64,000 nt of DNA, taken from the NCBI GenBank assembly GCA_963708095.1, contig OY970182.1:5082969-5146968 (forward strand), given 5' to 3'. The notes beneath the pieces were generated by a model. The model had not been told where the DNA came from. It made no database searches and saw only the letters and a program-made list of their open reading frames with translations. Both the position numbers and the translations under genes were made by a program. How positions within the stretch are numbered: the stretch's first letter is position 1; each line of letters starts with the position of its first letter. The stretch is from JAJZVS01 sp963708095. Its GTDB lineage: Bacteria > Pseudomonadota > Alphaproteobacteria > Acetobacterales > Acetobacteraceae. Of the stretch, positions 1-9,398 are shown piece by piece.

Positions 1-502
1 GCAGGCGATGGCACCGGGACGAGGGTGACGAACCTGGGGGAGATTCGTGCGCCGAGTTTTGGCTTGCGCTTGGACATGCTCGGCGCGGCCCGGAACCGAC
101 GGCAGACGATGCGCCCGGGAGGAAGTGGACGTTCGCGCCGCTGCTTCGCCTAGCCTGGGAAGGCCAGCACCCCGATTTCATTCGGGATGCACCTTTCTAA
201 GGTCCCCGCCGCGGACGCGACAGGCTCGGAATCTACCTATCCCCGACCATTCCGTTCCGCCGACGGCCGGTGATATCCTCTTGGTGACGGTGGTTCCGGC
301 CATGTGTATGATATCGGAATGGAACAGCGAAGCTGTGGCCCGACGCACGCCCCATGTAGGGACGTGCAGCCCGTCTCGCTTTTGCGCGATGTTCGCGCGG
401 TCGGCGTGCCTGGACGCAGAGCCGGACCTAGGCGGATGACGGGGTGAGCGCGGCGCCACCCGACGCGGCTTCGCAGACCGCCCGGCACCCGAACGGACAT
501 TC
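1..502. other. No gene recognised
   Basis: Open frames exist on both strands, but none has a recognisable motif or a convincing ribosome binding site. Their composition is what GC-rich non-coding DNA gives by chance. The stretch lies directly upstream of the nhaA remnant and may hold its promoter, which I could not identify. Confidence 0.5.
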
Positions 503-1115
503 ATGCGGACGGCAGAGGTGAGCGGCGACCAGACGGCTCGCTCGCCGCTCAACCGGCTGCCCAGGGCGCCTATCGACGCGCTCGCCAATCCGCTCGCGCG
601 CTTCCTGCGGATCGAGACCGCGAGCGGGGCGATCCTGCTCCTGGCGGCGGCGCTTGCGCTCGCGCTCTCCAACTCGCCCTGGGCCGAGCGTTTCCGGTCT
701 CTCTGGATGACGCAGATCGGCATCCAGATAGGACCGTTCCGACTTGTCCGCGCATCCCGGGAATGGATCAACGACGGCTTGATGACGTTGTTCTTCTTTG
801 TCGTCGCCCTGGAGCTCAAGCGCGAGCTCGTGCTCGGCGAGCTGCGGAATCCACGCGTCGCGGCGCTGTCCATTGCGGCGGCCGTGGGCGGCATGCTCGT
901 GCCCGTTGGCCGGCGGGGCGCTGCTGGCCGGCATCGGTTTCACCATGGCACTGTTCATCGCCGACCTGGCGTTCCAGGGCGGGCTGCTCGACCCGGCCAA
1001 GCTGGGCATCCTGGCTGCCTCGATCGTGTCTGCGGCTGCCGGCCTCCTGCTGCTGGCCTGGCTGTCGCGACCCGGGCGCCCCGGCCGCATGGCCAGTGCC
1101 GCGCCCCTGCGGTAG
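503..1115 (+). pseudogene. nhaA: NhaA Na+/H+ antiporter, internally deleted and frameshifted
   Basis: NhaA proteins are about 390-residue inner-membrane antiporters exchanging Na+ for H+. The first frame, from the ATG at 503, encodes a good NhaA N-terminus: the first helix (ASGAILLLAAALALALSNS), then WINDGLMTLFFFVVALELKR and IAAAVGGMLVP. At about 900-915 similarity jumps to another frame (reading from about 912), which encodes the C-terminal end: GALLAGIGFTMALFIADLAF and LDPAKLGILAASIVSAAAG. By comparison with E. coli NhaA, roughly 220 central residues are missing, including the transport-site aspartates and several helices, and the two halves are out of frame. The product cannot be a working antiporter. 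A sequencing error could explain the frame change but not the missing middle. The start codon is the first ATG before the conserved region. Confidence 0.88.
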
Positions 1116-1257
1116 AGCGATCGCATGCAGGTCGATCAGGCGCCGCCCGTCCGGCCGGCAGCGACACCCCGGCCGGCGCCGGACGGGAGCCGGTTCGGGC
1201 CGGCGGCGTGAAAGTTGCGCCGGCGGCTTGAATGCGACGACGCAGCGTCCCAGATGC

Positions 1258-1284
1258 TTGGCACTCCCAGGAACCGAGTGCCAG
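1258..1284. promoter_or_regulatory. CIRCE operator (HrcA binding site) upstream of groES
   Basis: TTGGCACTC, a 9-base spacer and GAGTGCCAG form an inverted repeat with 8 of 9 pairs matching. The CIRCE consensus is TTAGCACTC-N9-GAGTGCTAA, so only a few outer positions differ. It ends 84 bases before the groES start, the usual place for HrcA repression of the chaperonin operon. HrcA itself is not in this window. Confidence 0.88.
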
Positions 1285-1368
1285 ATGGTCAGCACCTGAC
1301 GTGTGCCGGCGATGCACCGGGCAAGCCGACCAGCCGTCAGACGCTGGCACCAGGTCAGTTATCATCCG

Positions 1369-1686
1369 ATGAAATTTCGTCCGTTGCATGATCGCGTGGT
1401 CATCCGTCGCCTCGACGCCGAGGCGAAGAGCGCGGGCGGCATCATCATCCCCGATACCGCCCAGGAAAAGCCGATGGAGGGCGAGGTCGTCGCCGCCGGT
1501 CCCGGCGCCCGCAACGAGCAAGGGCAGATCGTGCCCCTTGAGGTGAAGCCCGGCGACCGCATCCTGTTCGGCAAGTGGTCCGGCACCGAGGTGAAGCTCG
1601 ACGGCGAGGAGCTCCTGATCATGAAGGAGCAGGACGTGATGGGCATCATCGAGGCAAGCCCGGCCATCAAGAAGAAGGCCGCGTGA
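1369..1686 (+). CDS. groS: Co-chaperonin GroES
   Basis: A 105-residue GroES, the heptameric lid of the GroEL folding chamber in the cytoplasm. It starts MKFRPLHDRVVIRRLD and contains the mobile-loop region (AKSAGGIIIPDTAQEKP) and the conserved GDRILFGKWSGTEVK and GEELLIMKEQDVMGI blocks. It ends in a lysine-rich tail. The frame is open upstream to 1303, but the ATG at 1369 gives the normal length and N-terminus. groEL follows after 36 bases and the CIRCE operator precedes it, so the two form one heat-inducible operon. Confidence 0.97.
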   Translation: MKFRPLHDRVVIRRLDAEAKSAGGIIIPDTAQEKPMEGEVVAAGPGARNEQGQIVPLEVKPGDRILFGKWSGTEVKLDGEELLIMKEQDVMGIIEASPAIKKKAA

Positions 1687-1722
1687 TCCGGCCGCAACGC
1701 TGAACCCGGGAAGGACAAGCCA

Positions 1723-3360
<1,638 letters not shown>

Positions 3361-3452
3361 GCGAGAGCCTCCCTCCGGTGGGGGGGCCGTCTCCCCCCCA
3401 AGGCCGCGTCGTGGGGACGGCGCCGCGCGTGCAACAGGCAGGCGGCACGACG

Positions 3453-3698
3453 ATGGATGAGCACGATGCTCCTTATCCGCAGTTCGACGCGATGACCGCT
3501 CGCCTGCTGCGTCGAGAGGCATTGCGGCGCGCCGCGGAGGAGCTGAACACCATGTCGGGGCCAGGGCTCGAGACGGCGTTGGCGCAGATCTCGGCTGAAG
3601 TGACAGCCGAGGCGGTTTGGCGGAAGCGCGGCAATGCGGTCGGACCCATGGATCTTGATGCCAGCCGTGCGGTGCCCGTCCTCCTGCCGCCGGGATAG
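3453..3698 (+). CDS. Small hypothetical protein downstream of groEL
   Basis: An 81-residue soluble, mostly helical protein with no family I recognise. The region MTARLLRREALRRAAEEL is amphipathic and Arg/Glu-rich. The frame is open further upstream (to 3378), but the ATG at 3453 removes a low-quality Gly/Pro-rich leader. It lies 92 bases after groEL and 12 bases before the next small gene, in the same direction, so it may be co-transcribed with the chaperonin operon. No signal peptide or membrane segment is seen. Confidence 0.55.
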   Translation: MDEHDAPYPQFDAMTARLLRREALRRAAEELNTMSGPGLETALAQISAEVTAEAVWRKRGNAVGPMDLDASRAVPVLLPPG

Positions 3699-3710
3699 GA
3701 GCGGGCTCGC

Positions 3711-3959
3711 ATGGCGCGCGAGACCGTCTATCTCGTTCAGGCGTTCAGAGCCGGGAAGGGCGCGCGGCTGAATGCCGACACACCGATACGGTGCAAGTCG
3801 TCGGACAGTGCGCGCCGGACCGCGGAGAGGCTGGTGCCGACCATGGTCGGTGTCGTCGCGTTCTCCACCTCGGGCGATACCGAGTTGGGTGACTACGACG
3901 AAGAACCCGCGATCATTTTCAGGGCTGGTCGGTTGCCGGCCCTGTTCGAACGGGGATGA
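3711..3959 (+). CDS. Small hypothetical protein, second in the pair after groEL
   Basis: An 82-residue protein beginning MARETVYLVQAF and ending in an acidic stretch (TELGDYDEEPAIIF). The mixed beta/alpha pattern and good codon use suggest a real gene. I do not recognise the family. The motif ARRTAERLVPTMVGVVAFSTSGD resembles small conserved proteins often found near transport or stress genes, but this is an impression only. It starts 12 bases after the preceding small gene and probably shares its transcript. Confidence 0.6.
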   Translation: MARETVYLVQAFRAGKGARLNADTPIRCKSSDSARRTAERLVPTMVGVVAFSTSGDTELGDYDEEPAIIFRAGRLPALFERG

Positions 3960-4401
3960 AGGGCCGCAGCAGAATAGCTGCCCGCCGCGCGGGGCAACCT
4001 GCGCCACTCCGGACGCCCGGGGGGCGGGCTGAAACCATGACCTGCGGGCGTGCTTATCTCCCCTCATCCTGTCTCCGCCCCGCGCCGGTTTCGCCTCTCC
4101 AGCGCTGAGGGCGAAGGTCAAGGCCGCCGCGTGGCCGACGCACCCTGGCGGGGTTTACCGTGACCGCCACGCACACGCCGGCAGCGCTTCGCCGGCCCGT
4201 GTTGTCGCGCGGCTTGACAGCCCCGGCGATGAGTCGGCAGAGCTTGTCATCGGGCAGGCGACAGTGAAGCCAGATACGGCACCGCCTGCGCGCGGCGCAA
4301 TGACGGCGCTGGTTCCGGTGCGGGCGGCTGTTCTCCCCGATGATGCGAGCCCGACGGGGTCGCGATCGCGCCGCAAGCCGCGCCAGAGGACAGCCATGAC
4401 A
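3960..4401. other. No gene recognised between the groEL operon and the IS remnants
   Basis: About 440 bases with short frames on both strands and none with a recognisable product. It marks the passage from chromosomal genes to mobile-element debris. No clear terminator with a T-run was found. Confidence 0.45.
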
Positions 4402-5010
4402 TATTTTTGGCGGACTCGAATGTCGGCATCAAGGCCACCGCGACGTGAAGAGCGCCAGGCCGGCGGTACACGAGAAACCCGGCACAGGGACCGTCGTGGA
4501 AGAGAACCACCAAGCCCTGGAAGGCCACACAGACCGGTTCCGGCGCACGCAGGACCCGAAGGCCCGGTGCGCTGTGGTGTCATTCGGGCGTTACAGCGGC
4601 CTGCCGCAGCTTGGCCCGCCGGTGGTACCGCCGGAGACCTCCACATGCATACCGCGCTGCAGGCGCAGCGCAACAAGACCGACCATGATGACGCATGCGG
4701 TGTGGCGCAATTGCTGCGCTCCGCCTGGTATCGCGACGTCGATGTGCGAATAGGAGCAGCGACAGCGACCGACGGCACTTGCTACTGACGGACCGGCGGA
4801 CGCTGAAGCGCAAGTTCCTCGACCGCGAGAATGAGATCCGGCGCGCGCTGAAGGTGTTCGACGTCAAGCTGCACGCAGCCGGACGCGGCAACCTTGACGA
4901 GCATGTGCGCGATGCCGTGGCCCGGGACGCGTTCCTCGCAGCGATGGCGGGGCCGATGCTGCGGGCGCGGGCGGCGTTGCGGGCAGAGTACATCCGGATG
5001 CTCGCTCTAA
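4402..5010 (+). pseudogene. Remnant of an IS110-family transposase, several frameshifts
   Basis: Pieces of an IS110-type (DEDD) transposase are spread over different frames. Around 4410 there is a degraded VGIKATAT block, corresponding to the first catalytic Asp region. At 4640-4745 HTALQAQRNKTDHDDACGVA matches the second catalytic block (usually KNDRNDARGIAQLLR). At 4785-5005 LLTDRRTLKRKFLDRENEIR and AGPMLRARAALRAEYIRML match the central linker. The C-terminal half is missing: similarity stops exactly where the IS5-type element begins. It is a decayed element, unrelated in sequence to the intact IS1111-type copy at 5906-7245. Confidence 0.8.
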
Positions 5011-5146
5011 GGAACCTCTGAACAGTTGGTTTCGGGTGACCCGGAATCCCTTGCCTGCCGTTCAAGTCGGCTGGATTCCGTCGGATGGCATCGAATTTCC
5101 CGCGTTTCCCAGCGCTCGCGGCGCCGGGGACAACAGGTTGGACGCA

Positions 5147-5905
5147 CTACGCCCCTTGAAGCCGCAGCAATCGATGGCGGACGACGAACAGATTGCTCAG
5201 CGCGCCGGTCACGAACAGCCGGTTCGCGTTCTTATCCAGCCCGCGGTAGCGGACCTTCGCGAAGCCGAACACCCTCTTGATCACGCCGAAGCAGTGCTCG
5301 ACCTTGGCCCGCACCTTCGACTTGCTGCGGTTGCGCGCCTTCTCCGCCTCATCCACCACCCCGCGGTGCCGATAGCGTCGGTTGGTGAAGTCGCGTGCGC
5401 GCGGCGCATGTTCACGGATCACCGCGCGCTGACCGCGATACGCCTGATCGCCCCATACTGTTGTTTCACCACCGTGCAGCAGATCGGGCAGCACCGTCGC
5501 ATCCGCCACGTTCGCCGCCGTCGCCACCACCGAGTGGATCAGCTTGGTGCGGCTGTCCACGCCGATATGTGCCTTCATCCCGAAATACCACTGGTTGCCC
5601 TTCCTGGTCTGATGCATCTCCGGATCGCGCGCCTTGGCGGCGTTCTTCGTCGAACTCGGCGCATGGATGATGGTGGCATCGACGATCGTGCCGACCGACA
5701 GCCTCAGGCCGCGTTGTTCCAGGTGCTCATGCACGCGTTGGAACAGCGCCGATCCCAGATCGTGCCGCTCCAGCAGGTGGCGGAACTTGCACAGCGTGGT
5801 CTCGTCCGGCACCGCCTCGCGGCCGAGGTCGATACCGGCGAACCGGCGCATCGCGAGGCTGTCATACAGTGCCTCTTCCGCCCCCGGGTCCGACAGGTTG
5901 AACCA
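5147..5905 (-). pseudogene. IS5-family transposase, C-terminal part (split gene)
   Basis: This encodes the C-terminal 252 residues of an IS5-type DDE transposase. The first codons read WFNLSDPGAEEALYDSLAM, followed by GIDLGREAVPDETTLCKFR. The DDE core follows: first Asp in GTIVDATIIHAPSSTKN, second in ETTVWGDQAYRG, Glu in KVRAKVEHCFGVIKRVFG. It ends with normal family residues (ALSNLFVVRHRLL). The missing first 67 codons lie at 7246-7446, on the far side of the inserted element. An internal ATG at 5851 opens a 234-residue frame, but this lacks the N-terminal domain, so the protein is presumably inactive. Confidence 0.9.
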
Positions 5906-5908
5906 TGT

Positions 5909-5919
5909 GTGGACGGCCC
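5909..5919 (+). repeat. Left subterminal inverted repeat of the IS1111-type element
   Basis: GTGGACGGCCC, a perfect 11-base inverted match to 7228-7238. It lies 3 bases inside the left border of the element. Confidence 0.8.
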
Positions 5920-6151
5920 GCTGGGTTCAAGGAGGAGTTTGCAAAAATTGGTGGCGGTTCGACTGCGGTCATGTGTCCGGCCTCTGCTTTCGCGGCACGA
6001 TGACCGCCGGCCTAGATGGGTTCCGCGAACGACATCCAAACACTGCTCCGGCATTTGGTTGCCGGGGTTCAAGGCGGATTTTTGTCGCTCGTCGGATCGA
6101 CCGATCACCATCTTTTGCTGCGCCCGTGAACCCGTGGCACCGGCGCGTGGA

Positions 6152-7168
6152 TCAGGCGGCGATCGGCTGACGCCGATATGCCTCGCCACGCGCCATCATG
6201 GCCCAGATGATCCGGGCCATCTTGTTGGCCAGAGCCACCGCCGCGACCTTTCGCGGCTTGCGCTCCAGCAGTTGCAATAGCCACGCAGATGCCGACTTGC
6301 TGCCGGGCTTGGCATAACGGATCACCGCCATCGCGCCGACCACCAGCAATTGCCGCAATCTTTCATTGCCGGCCTTGCTAATCTTACCGAGACGCTGCTT
6401 GCCGCCGGTCGAGTGCTCCCGTGGCGTCAGCCCCAGCCAGGCCGCGAAGTGGCGTCCAGACGCAAAGTTGCTGGGGTCGACCGTCACGGCCATGGTGATC
6501 GCGGTGATCGGCCCGACGCCGGGAATCTCGGCGAGCAGCCGGCTGACGGGATTGGCCTTGTGCCGTTCCATGAGCAGTCGATCCAGCGCCTCCAGCTTGG
6601 CATCGAGATCGGCGATGTGCTGCCCCATGTGAGCAAACATCGCCTTCGCCGTGGCTGGGGTGGCGGTATCAGCCGCCAGAACCGCGAGCAGGGCGGCCAC
6701 GTTCTGGCTGCCTTTGGCGGCGACGACACCGAATTCCGCCGCGTGCCCCCGCAACGCATTGATCGCCTGGGTCTGTTGGGCGACCAACATCTCCCGGTGT
6801 TTCACGATCATCGTTTCAGCTTGCTGCTCAATGGTCTTGACCGGAACTGAGCGCATACTTGGACGCGCAGCCGCCTCGCTGATCGCCTCGGCGTCATTGC
6901 GGTCATTCTTGGACCGCTTGACGAAGGGCTTCACGTATTGCGGCGGGATCAGCCGTACTCGGTGACCCAACCGGTTCAACATACGTCCCCAGTGGTGCGA
7001 CCCCCCGCACGCCTCGAGAACAACCTCCGTCGGTGCCAGCTTGCCGAAGAAGGGCTCAATCTGGGCTCTTCTCAGCTCCCGGCGCAGAATCGGACGCTCC
7101 TGTTGGTCTACGCCATGGATCGTGAAGACATGTTTGGACGTGTCGATCGCGATGCGCTTAAGCTCCAT
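6152..7168 (-). CDS. IS110-family transposase (IS1111 group), intact
   Basis: A 338-residue DEDD transposase that moves its element through a recombination intermediate. The N-terminal RuvC-like domain has Asp in RIAIDTSKHVFTIHGVD, Glu in PTEVVLEACGGSHHW, and the paired Asp in SKNDRNDAEAISEAA. The C-terminal transposase-20 region has LLAEIPGVGPITAITMAVTV and FAAWLGLTPREHSTGGK, with the conserved Ser region in GKISKAGNERLRQLL. No frameshift is seen and the length is normal for the family. It is the only gene of the element and is transcribed in the same direction as the IS5 transposase it interrupts. Confidence 0.95.
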   Translation of the reverse strand: MELKRIAIDTSKHVFTIHGVDQQERPILRRELRRAQIEPFFGKLAPTEVVLEACGGSHHWGRMLNRLGHRVRLIPPQYVKPFVKRSKNDRNDAEAISEAAARPSMRSVPVKTIEQQAETMIVKHREMLVAQQTQAINALRGHAAEFGVVAAKGSQNVAALLAVLAADTATPATAKAMFAHMGQHIADLDAKLEALDRLLMERHKANPVSRLLAEIPGVGPITAITMAVTVDPSNFASGRHFAAWLGLTPREHSTGGKQRLGKISKAGNERLRQLLVVGAMAVIRYAKPGSKSASAWLLQLLERKPRKVAAVALANKMARIIWAMMARGEAYRRQPIAA

Positions 7169-7227
7169 TTGGGCGGCCCTCCCTTTGGATCATGGATCGA
7201 CCCAATATTGGCACATCCGATGCCGTG

Positions 7228-7238
7228 GGGCCGTCCAC
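7228..7238 (-). repeat. Right subterminal inverted repeat of the IS1111-type element
   Basis: GGGCCGTCCAC on the plus strand, the perfect inverse of 5909-5919. It lies 7 bases inside the right border of the element. Confidence 0.8.
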
Positions 7239-7245
7239 CCCAACA

Positions 7246-7446
7246 CTGCTGCAGGAAGTAGATGCGCAGCATCCGTTCCAGACCAACCGGCCGGCGGCCC
7301 CTGCCTGGCCTGGGGTAGACCGGATCGATCAGCGCGCACAGATCGCGCCACGGCACCACACGGTCCATCTCCGCCAAAAACGCCGCCCGCCGGGTTGGCT
7401 TGCTGTAACGCTCGAACCCAGCTGTCGCCAAAGTCGCCTGCCGCAT
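7246..7446 (-). pseudogene. IS5-family transposase, N-terminal part (split gene)
   Basis: The first 67 codons of the IS5-type transposase start MRQATLATAGFERYSKPTRR and include the family signature GRGRRPVGLERMLRIYFLQQ. At that point the IS1111-type element interrupts the gene. The matching continuation (WFNLSDPGAEEALYDS) is at 5905 and below. Reading straight on into the insert adds about 45 meaningless residues before a stop. Confidence 0.88.
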
Positions 7447-7483
7447 CGTTGCCCTCGCCCGCTGCTCCCGGCGACAATTCTAT

Positions 7484-9091
7484 ATGACGTTGCGTGAACG
7501 GCGCGAGGGGGGCTTGATCAGAGTGTCCTTAGCCCGCAGCGGGGTCCGCCTCGCCTCCATTACCCAGGAACTCGGCGACGATCCGATGAGCACCATGATC
7601 CGCCAGATCATGGTGCTGTTCGACGAATACCAGTCAAAGGAAAACGCCAAGCACACGCTACGCGCCATGAAGGAGAACGCCCGCCAGGGCTTCTGGAACG
7701 GCGCCCTGCCGCCGATCGGCTACCGTGTCGTTGCAGCAGAGCAGCGCGGGCAGAAGACCAAGAAGGGGCTGGAAATCGATCAGATCCAGGCTGAGACCGT
7801 GCGGCTGATCTTCCGTCTCGCCCTGGAGGGGGACGGACGCTCCGGCGCCATGGGCATCAAGTCGATCACCAAGCACCTGAACGACGCCGGCATCCGCACC
7901 CGCGATGGCGGGCGCTGGGGCATCGCCGCCGTCCACAAAGTGCTGACCCGCACCGCCTATATCGGCCGGCACCGCTTCAACCTCCGCTGCGCCAGGACGA
8001 AGGAGCGCAAGCCCGAGGCGGAGGTGGTCGAGATGGCCATGCCACCGATCATCGACGAAGCGGCATTCGCCGAAGTGCAGGCCAGGCTGAAGGCCCGGAA
8101 CCCCGCGTTCATCGCGCCGCGCACCGTGAGCGGGCCGACCCTGCTCACCGGGATCTGCTTCTGCGCCCAATGCGGCGGCGCCATGACGCTGCGTACCGGC
8201 AAGGGCGGGCGGTATCGCTACTACACTTGCTCGACCAAGGCCCGGCAGGGTGGAACCGGCTGCCAGGGCCGCACCGTGCCGATGGAGAAGCTCGACACCC
8301 TGGTGGCCGACCATCTGGAGCGGCGGCTCCTCGCCCCCGAACGGCTGGAGGAAATCCTCGCCGCGGTGGTGCATCGTCGGGAGGAATGGGCTGAGCGGCG
8401 GGCCGGTTATGTCACCGAGCTTCGCCGGCGGGCGGCCGAGGCGGAGGCCAAGCTCAAGCGTCTCTATGATGCCATCGAGGTCGGAGTTGCCGACTTGGCC
8501 GACCCGATGTTGAAGGATCGCATCGCTGAACTCACCACGATCCGCGACCAAGCCCGCGCCGACGCTGAGAGCGCCGAGGCCACGGTCGAGCGGCTGGGAA
8601 CGACCGTCACGCCTTCCATGCTGACAACCTTCGCCGCCGAGGCCCGCAGGCGGATGCGCACCGAGGCCGGCGGCTGCCGCCGGGACCACCTTCGGGCGCT
8701 GGCCCAGCGGGTCGAGGTCGGGCAGGACGAGGTCCGCATCATCGGCTCGAAGACCGAGCTGCTGCGCACCCTCACCGCTGCCGCAGGCGGGAAATCGGCG
8801 GCGTTCGGCGTTCGCAGTTTTATACCGAAATGGCGTCCCGTACGGGATTCGAACCCGTGTTACCAACGTGAAAGGCTGGTGTCCTGGGCCTCTAGACGAA
8901 CGGGACGTTGGGGTGGGCGAGCGCGCCGCGGCGGCGGGCCCTGGGGGGTGCTCCCTGGGGGTGCTGCGCGCGGCGGGGCGTTCCATAGCCTCCTCCGGCG
9001 CCGAGGGCTAGCCCATCCGGGCGCGGGCGGGGCGGGGCGCGCGGGGAGGGCTTCCGACGCCGCGAGGGCTAGGAACAAATGCTTCACGTGA
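7484..9091 (+). pseudogene. Large serine recombinase lacking its catalytic N-terminus
   Basis: Large serine recombinases integrate or excise mobile elements. The frame begins near the end of the resolvase domain (LASITQELGDDPMSTMIRQI, then FDEYQSKENAKHTLRAMKEN). The recombinase domain follows (GFWNGALPPIGYRVV to about residue 170), then a zinc ribbon (CFCAQCGGAM ... YYTCSTKARQGGTGCQG) and a helical coiled region. Roughly the first 90 residues of the family, including the catalytic serine, are absent; the IS5-type element abuts at that point. The C-terminal end (IPKWRPVRDSNPC) is read from the antisense strand of the tRNA-Glu 3' end, and the frame stays open through the tRNA to 9091, so residues after about 445 are not protein-like. 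Confidence 0.85.
8831..8906 (-). tRNA. tRNA-Glu (anticodon TTC)
   Basis: A 76-base cloverleaf on the minus strand with encoded CCA (plus-strand TGGC at 8831). The acceptor stem begins GTCCCGT. The anticodon arm CCAGC-CTTTCAC-GTTGG places TTC at 8872-8870. The T arm holds GGTTCGAATCC. The D arm and the GAGGCCCAGGACACC region match bacterial tRNA-Glu. The 3' end overlaps the antisense reading frame of the adjacent serine recombinase, as expected where an element has integrated at a tRNA 3' end. Confidence 0.96.
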
Positions 9092-9097
9092 AGCATT
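9078..9097. other. Perfect 20-bp palindrome, parS-like
   Basis: AATGCTTCACGTGAAGCATT is a perfect palindrome. Its core TGCTTCACGTGAAGCA differs from the chromosomal ParB site consensus TGTTNCACGTGNAACA by one symmetric change in each half. It lies in a 225-base stretch without genes between tRNA-Glu and the first 190-bp repeat. It could equally be an operator for another dimeric regulator. No parAB genes are in the window. Confidence 0.45.
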
Positions 9098-9131
9098 GTT
9101 CGATGTCGAATAATATAGCATGCCCGAGGGT

Positions 9132-9321
9132 GCAGCAATTCTCATTTTGCCAGGCATGAGCGCATGACCAGGGCGCGCGGCGGAAAGCACGTTCCACCAC
9201 GGCGGCACGGCGGCACGGAGAAGGGGCGGGAGTCCGCGGCGGCGGCCTTCTCCGTGCCGCCTTGGCGGAACCTGCTTTTGCGTTTCGCCCGCCCCTTCGC
9301 CGGCAAAACGAGAATTGCTGC
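9132..9321 (+). repeat. 190-bp palindromic repeat element, copy 1
   Basis: The ends are inverted (GCAATTCTCATTTTGCC at the left, GGCAAAACGAGAATTGC at the right). A second nested inverted repeat inside is built on CGGCACGGAGAAGG / CCTTCTCCGTGCCG. The same element, also 190 bp and in the same orientation, occurs at 10204-10393. It has no protein-coding content. It behaves like a MITE-type or structured intergenic repeat. Confidence 0.85.
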
Positions 9322-9398
9322 CGGATACCGCCCCAAGCCCTCCCGGGGGAGATAGGTTCGATATCGCAACAATAAGGCCGCGCGTCCGCCGCACCCGC

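Larger units (their letters stand above)
5906..7245 (-). mobile_element. Complete IS110-family (IS1111 group) insertion sequence, about 1340 bp
   Basis: The borders are deduced from the host gene. The IS5 transposase reads WFN... up to 5905 and ...IYFLQQ from 7246, and removing 5906-7245 joins them in frame with no loss. The bases CA before each junction leave a 2-base uncertainty. Near both ends is the inverted sequence GTGGACGGCCC (5909-5919 and, inverted, 7228-7238), the subterminal repeats expected of the IS1111 group. The single transposase gene (6152-7168, minus) is intact, so the copy may be active or recent. Confidence 0.87.
5011..7483 (-). mobile_element. IS5-family element, interrupted by an IS1111-type element
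   Basis: The left end is placed at GGAACCTCTGAACAGTT, just after the tetranucleotide CTAA (5007-5010), a typical IS5-group target site. The transposase is on the minus strand and split in two (7246-7446 and 5147-5905). Without the insert it would be a continuous 319-residue protein. I could not find the inverted partner of the left terminal sequence near 7447-7500, so the right end is probably lost and its stated coordinate is approximate. The flank on that side is the broken recombinase gene, which suggests an adjacent deletion. Confidence 0.75.

Noticed and set aside
3379..3400. G-run/C-run hairpin after groEL as an intrinsic terminator
   Set aside because: No T-run follows and the stem is a simple homopolymer pairing, so it may have no function.
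8820..9091. C-terminal extension of the recombinase as real protein
   Set aside because: The residues derive from antisense tRNA-Glu and GC-rich spacer. The frame simply lacks stops.
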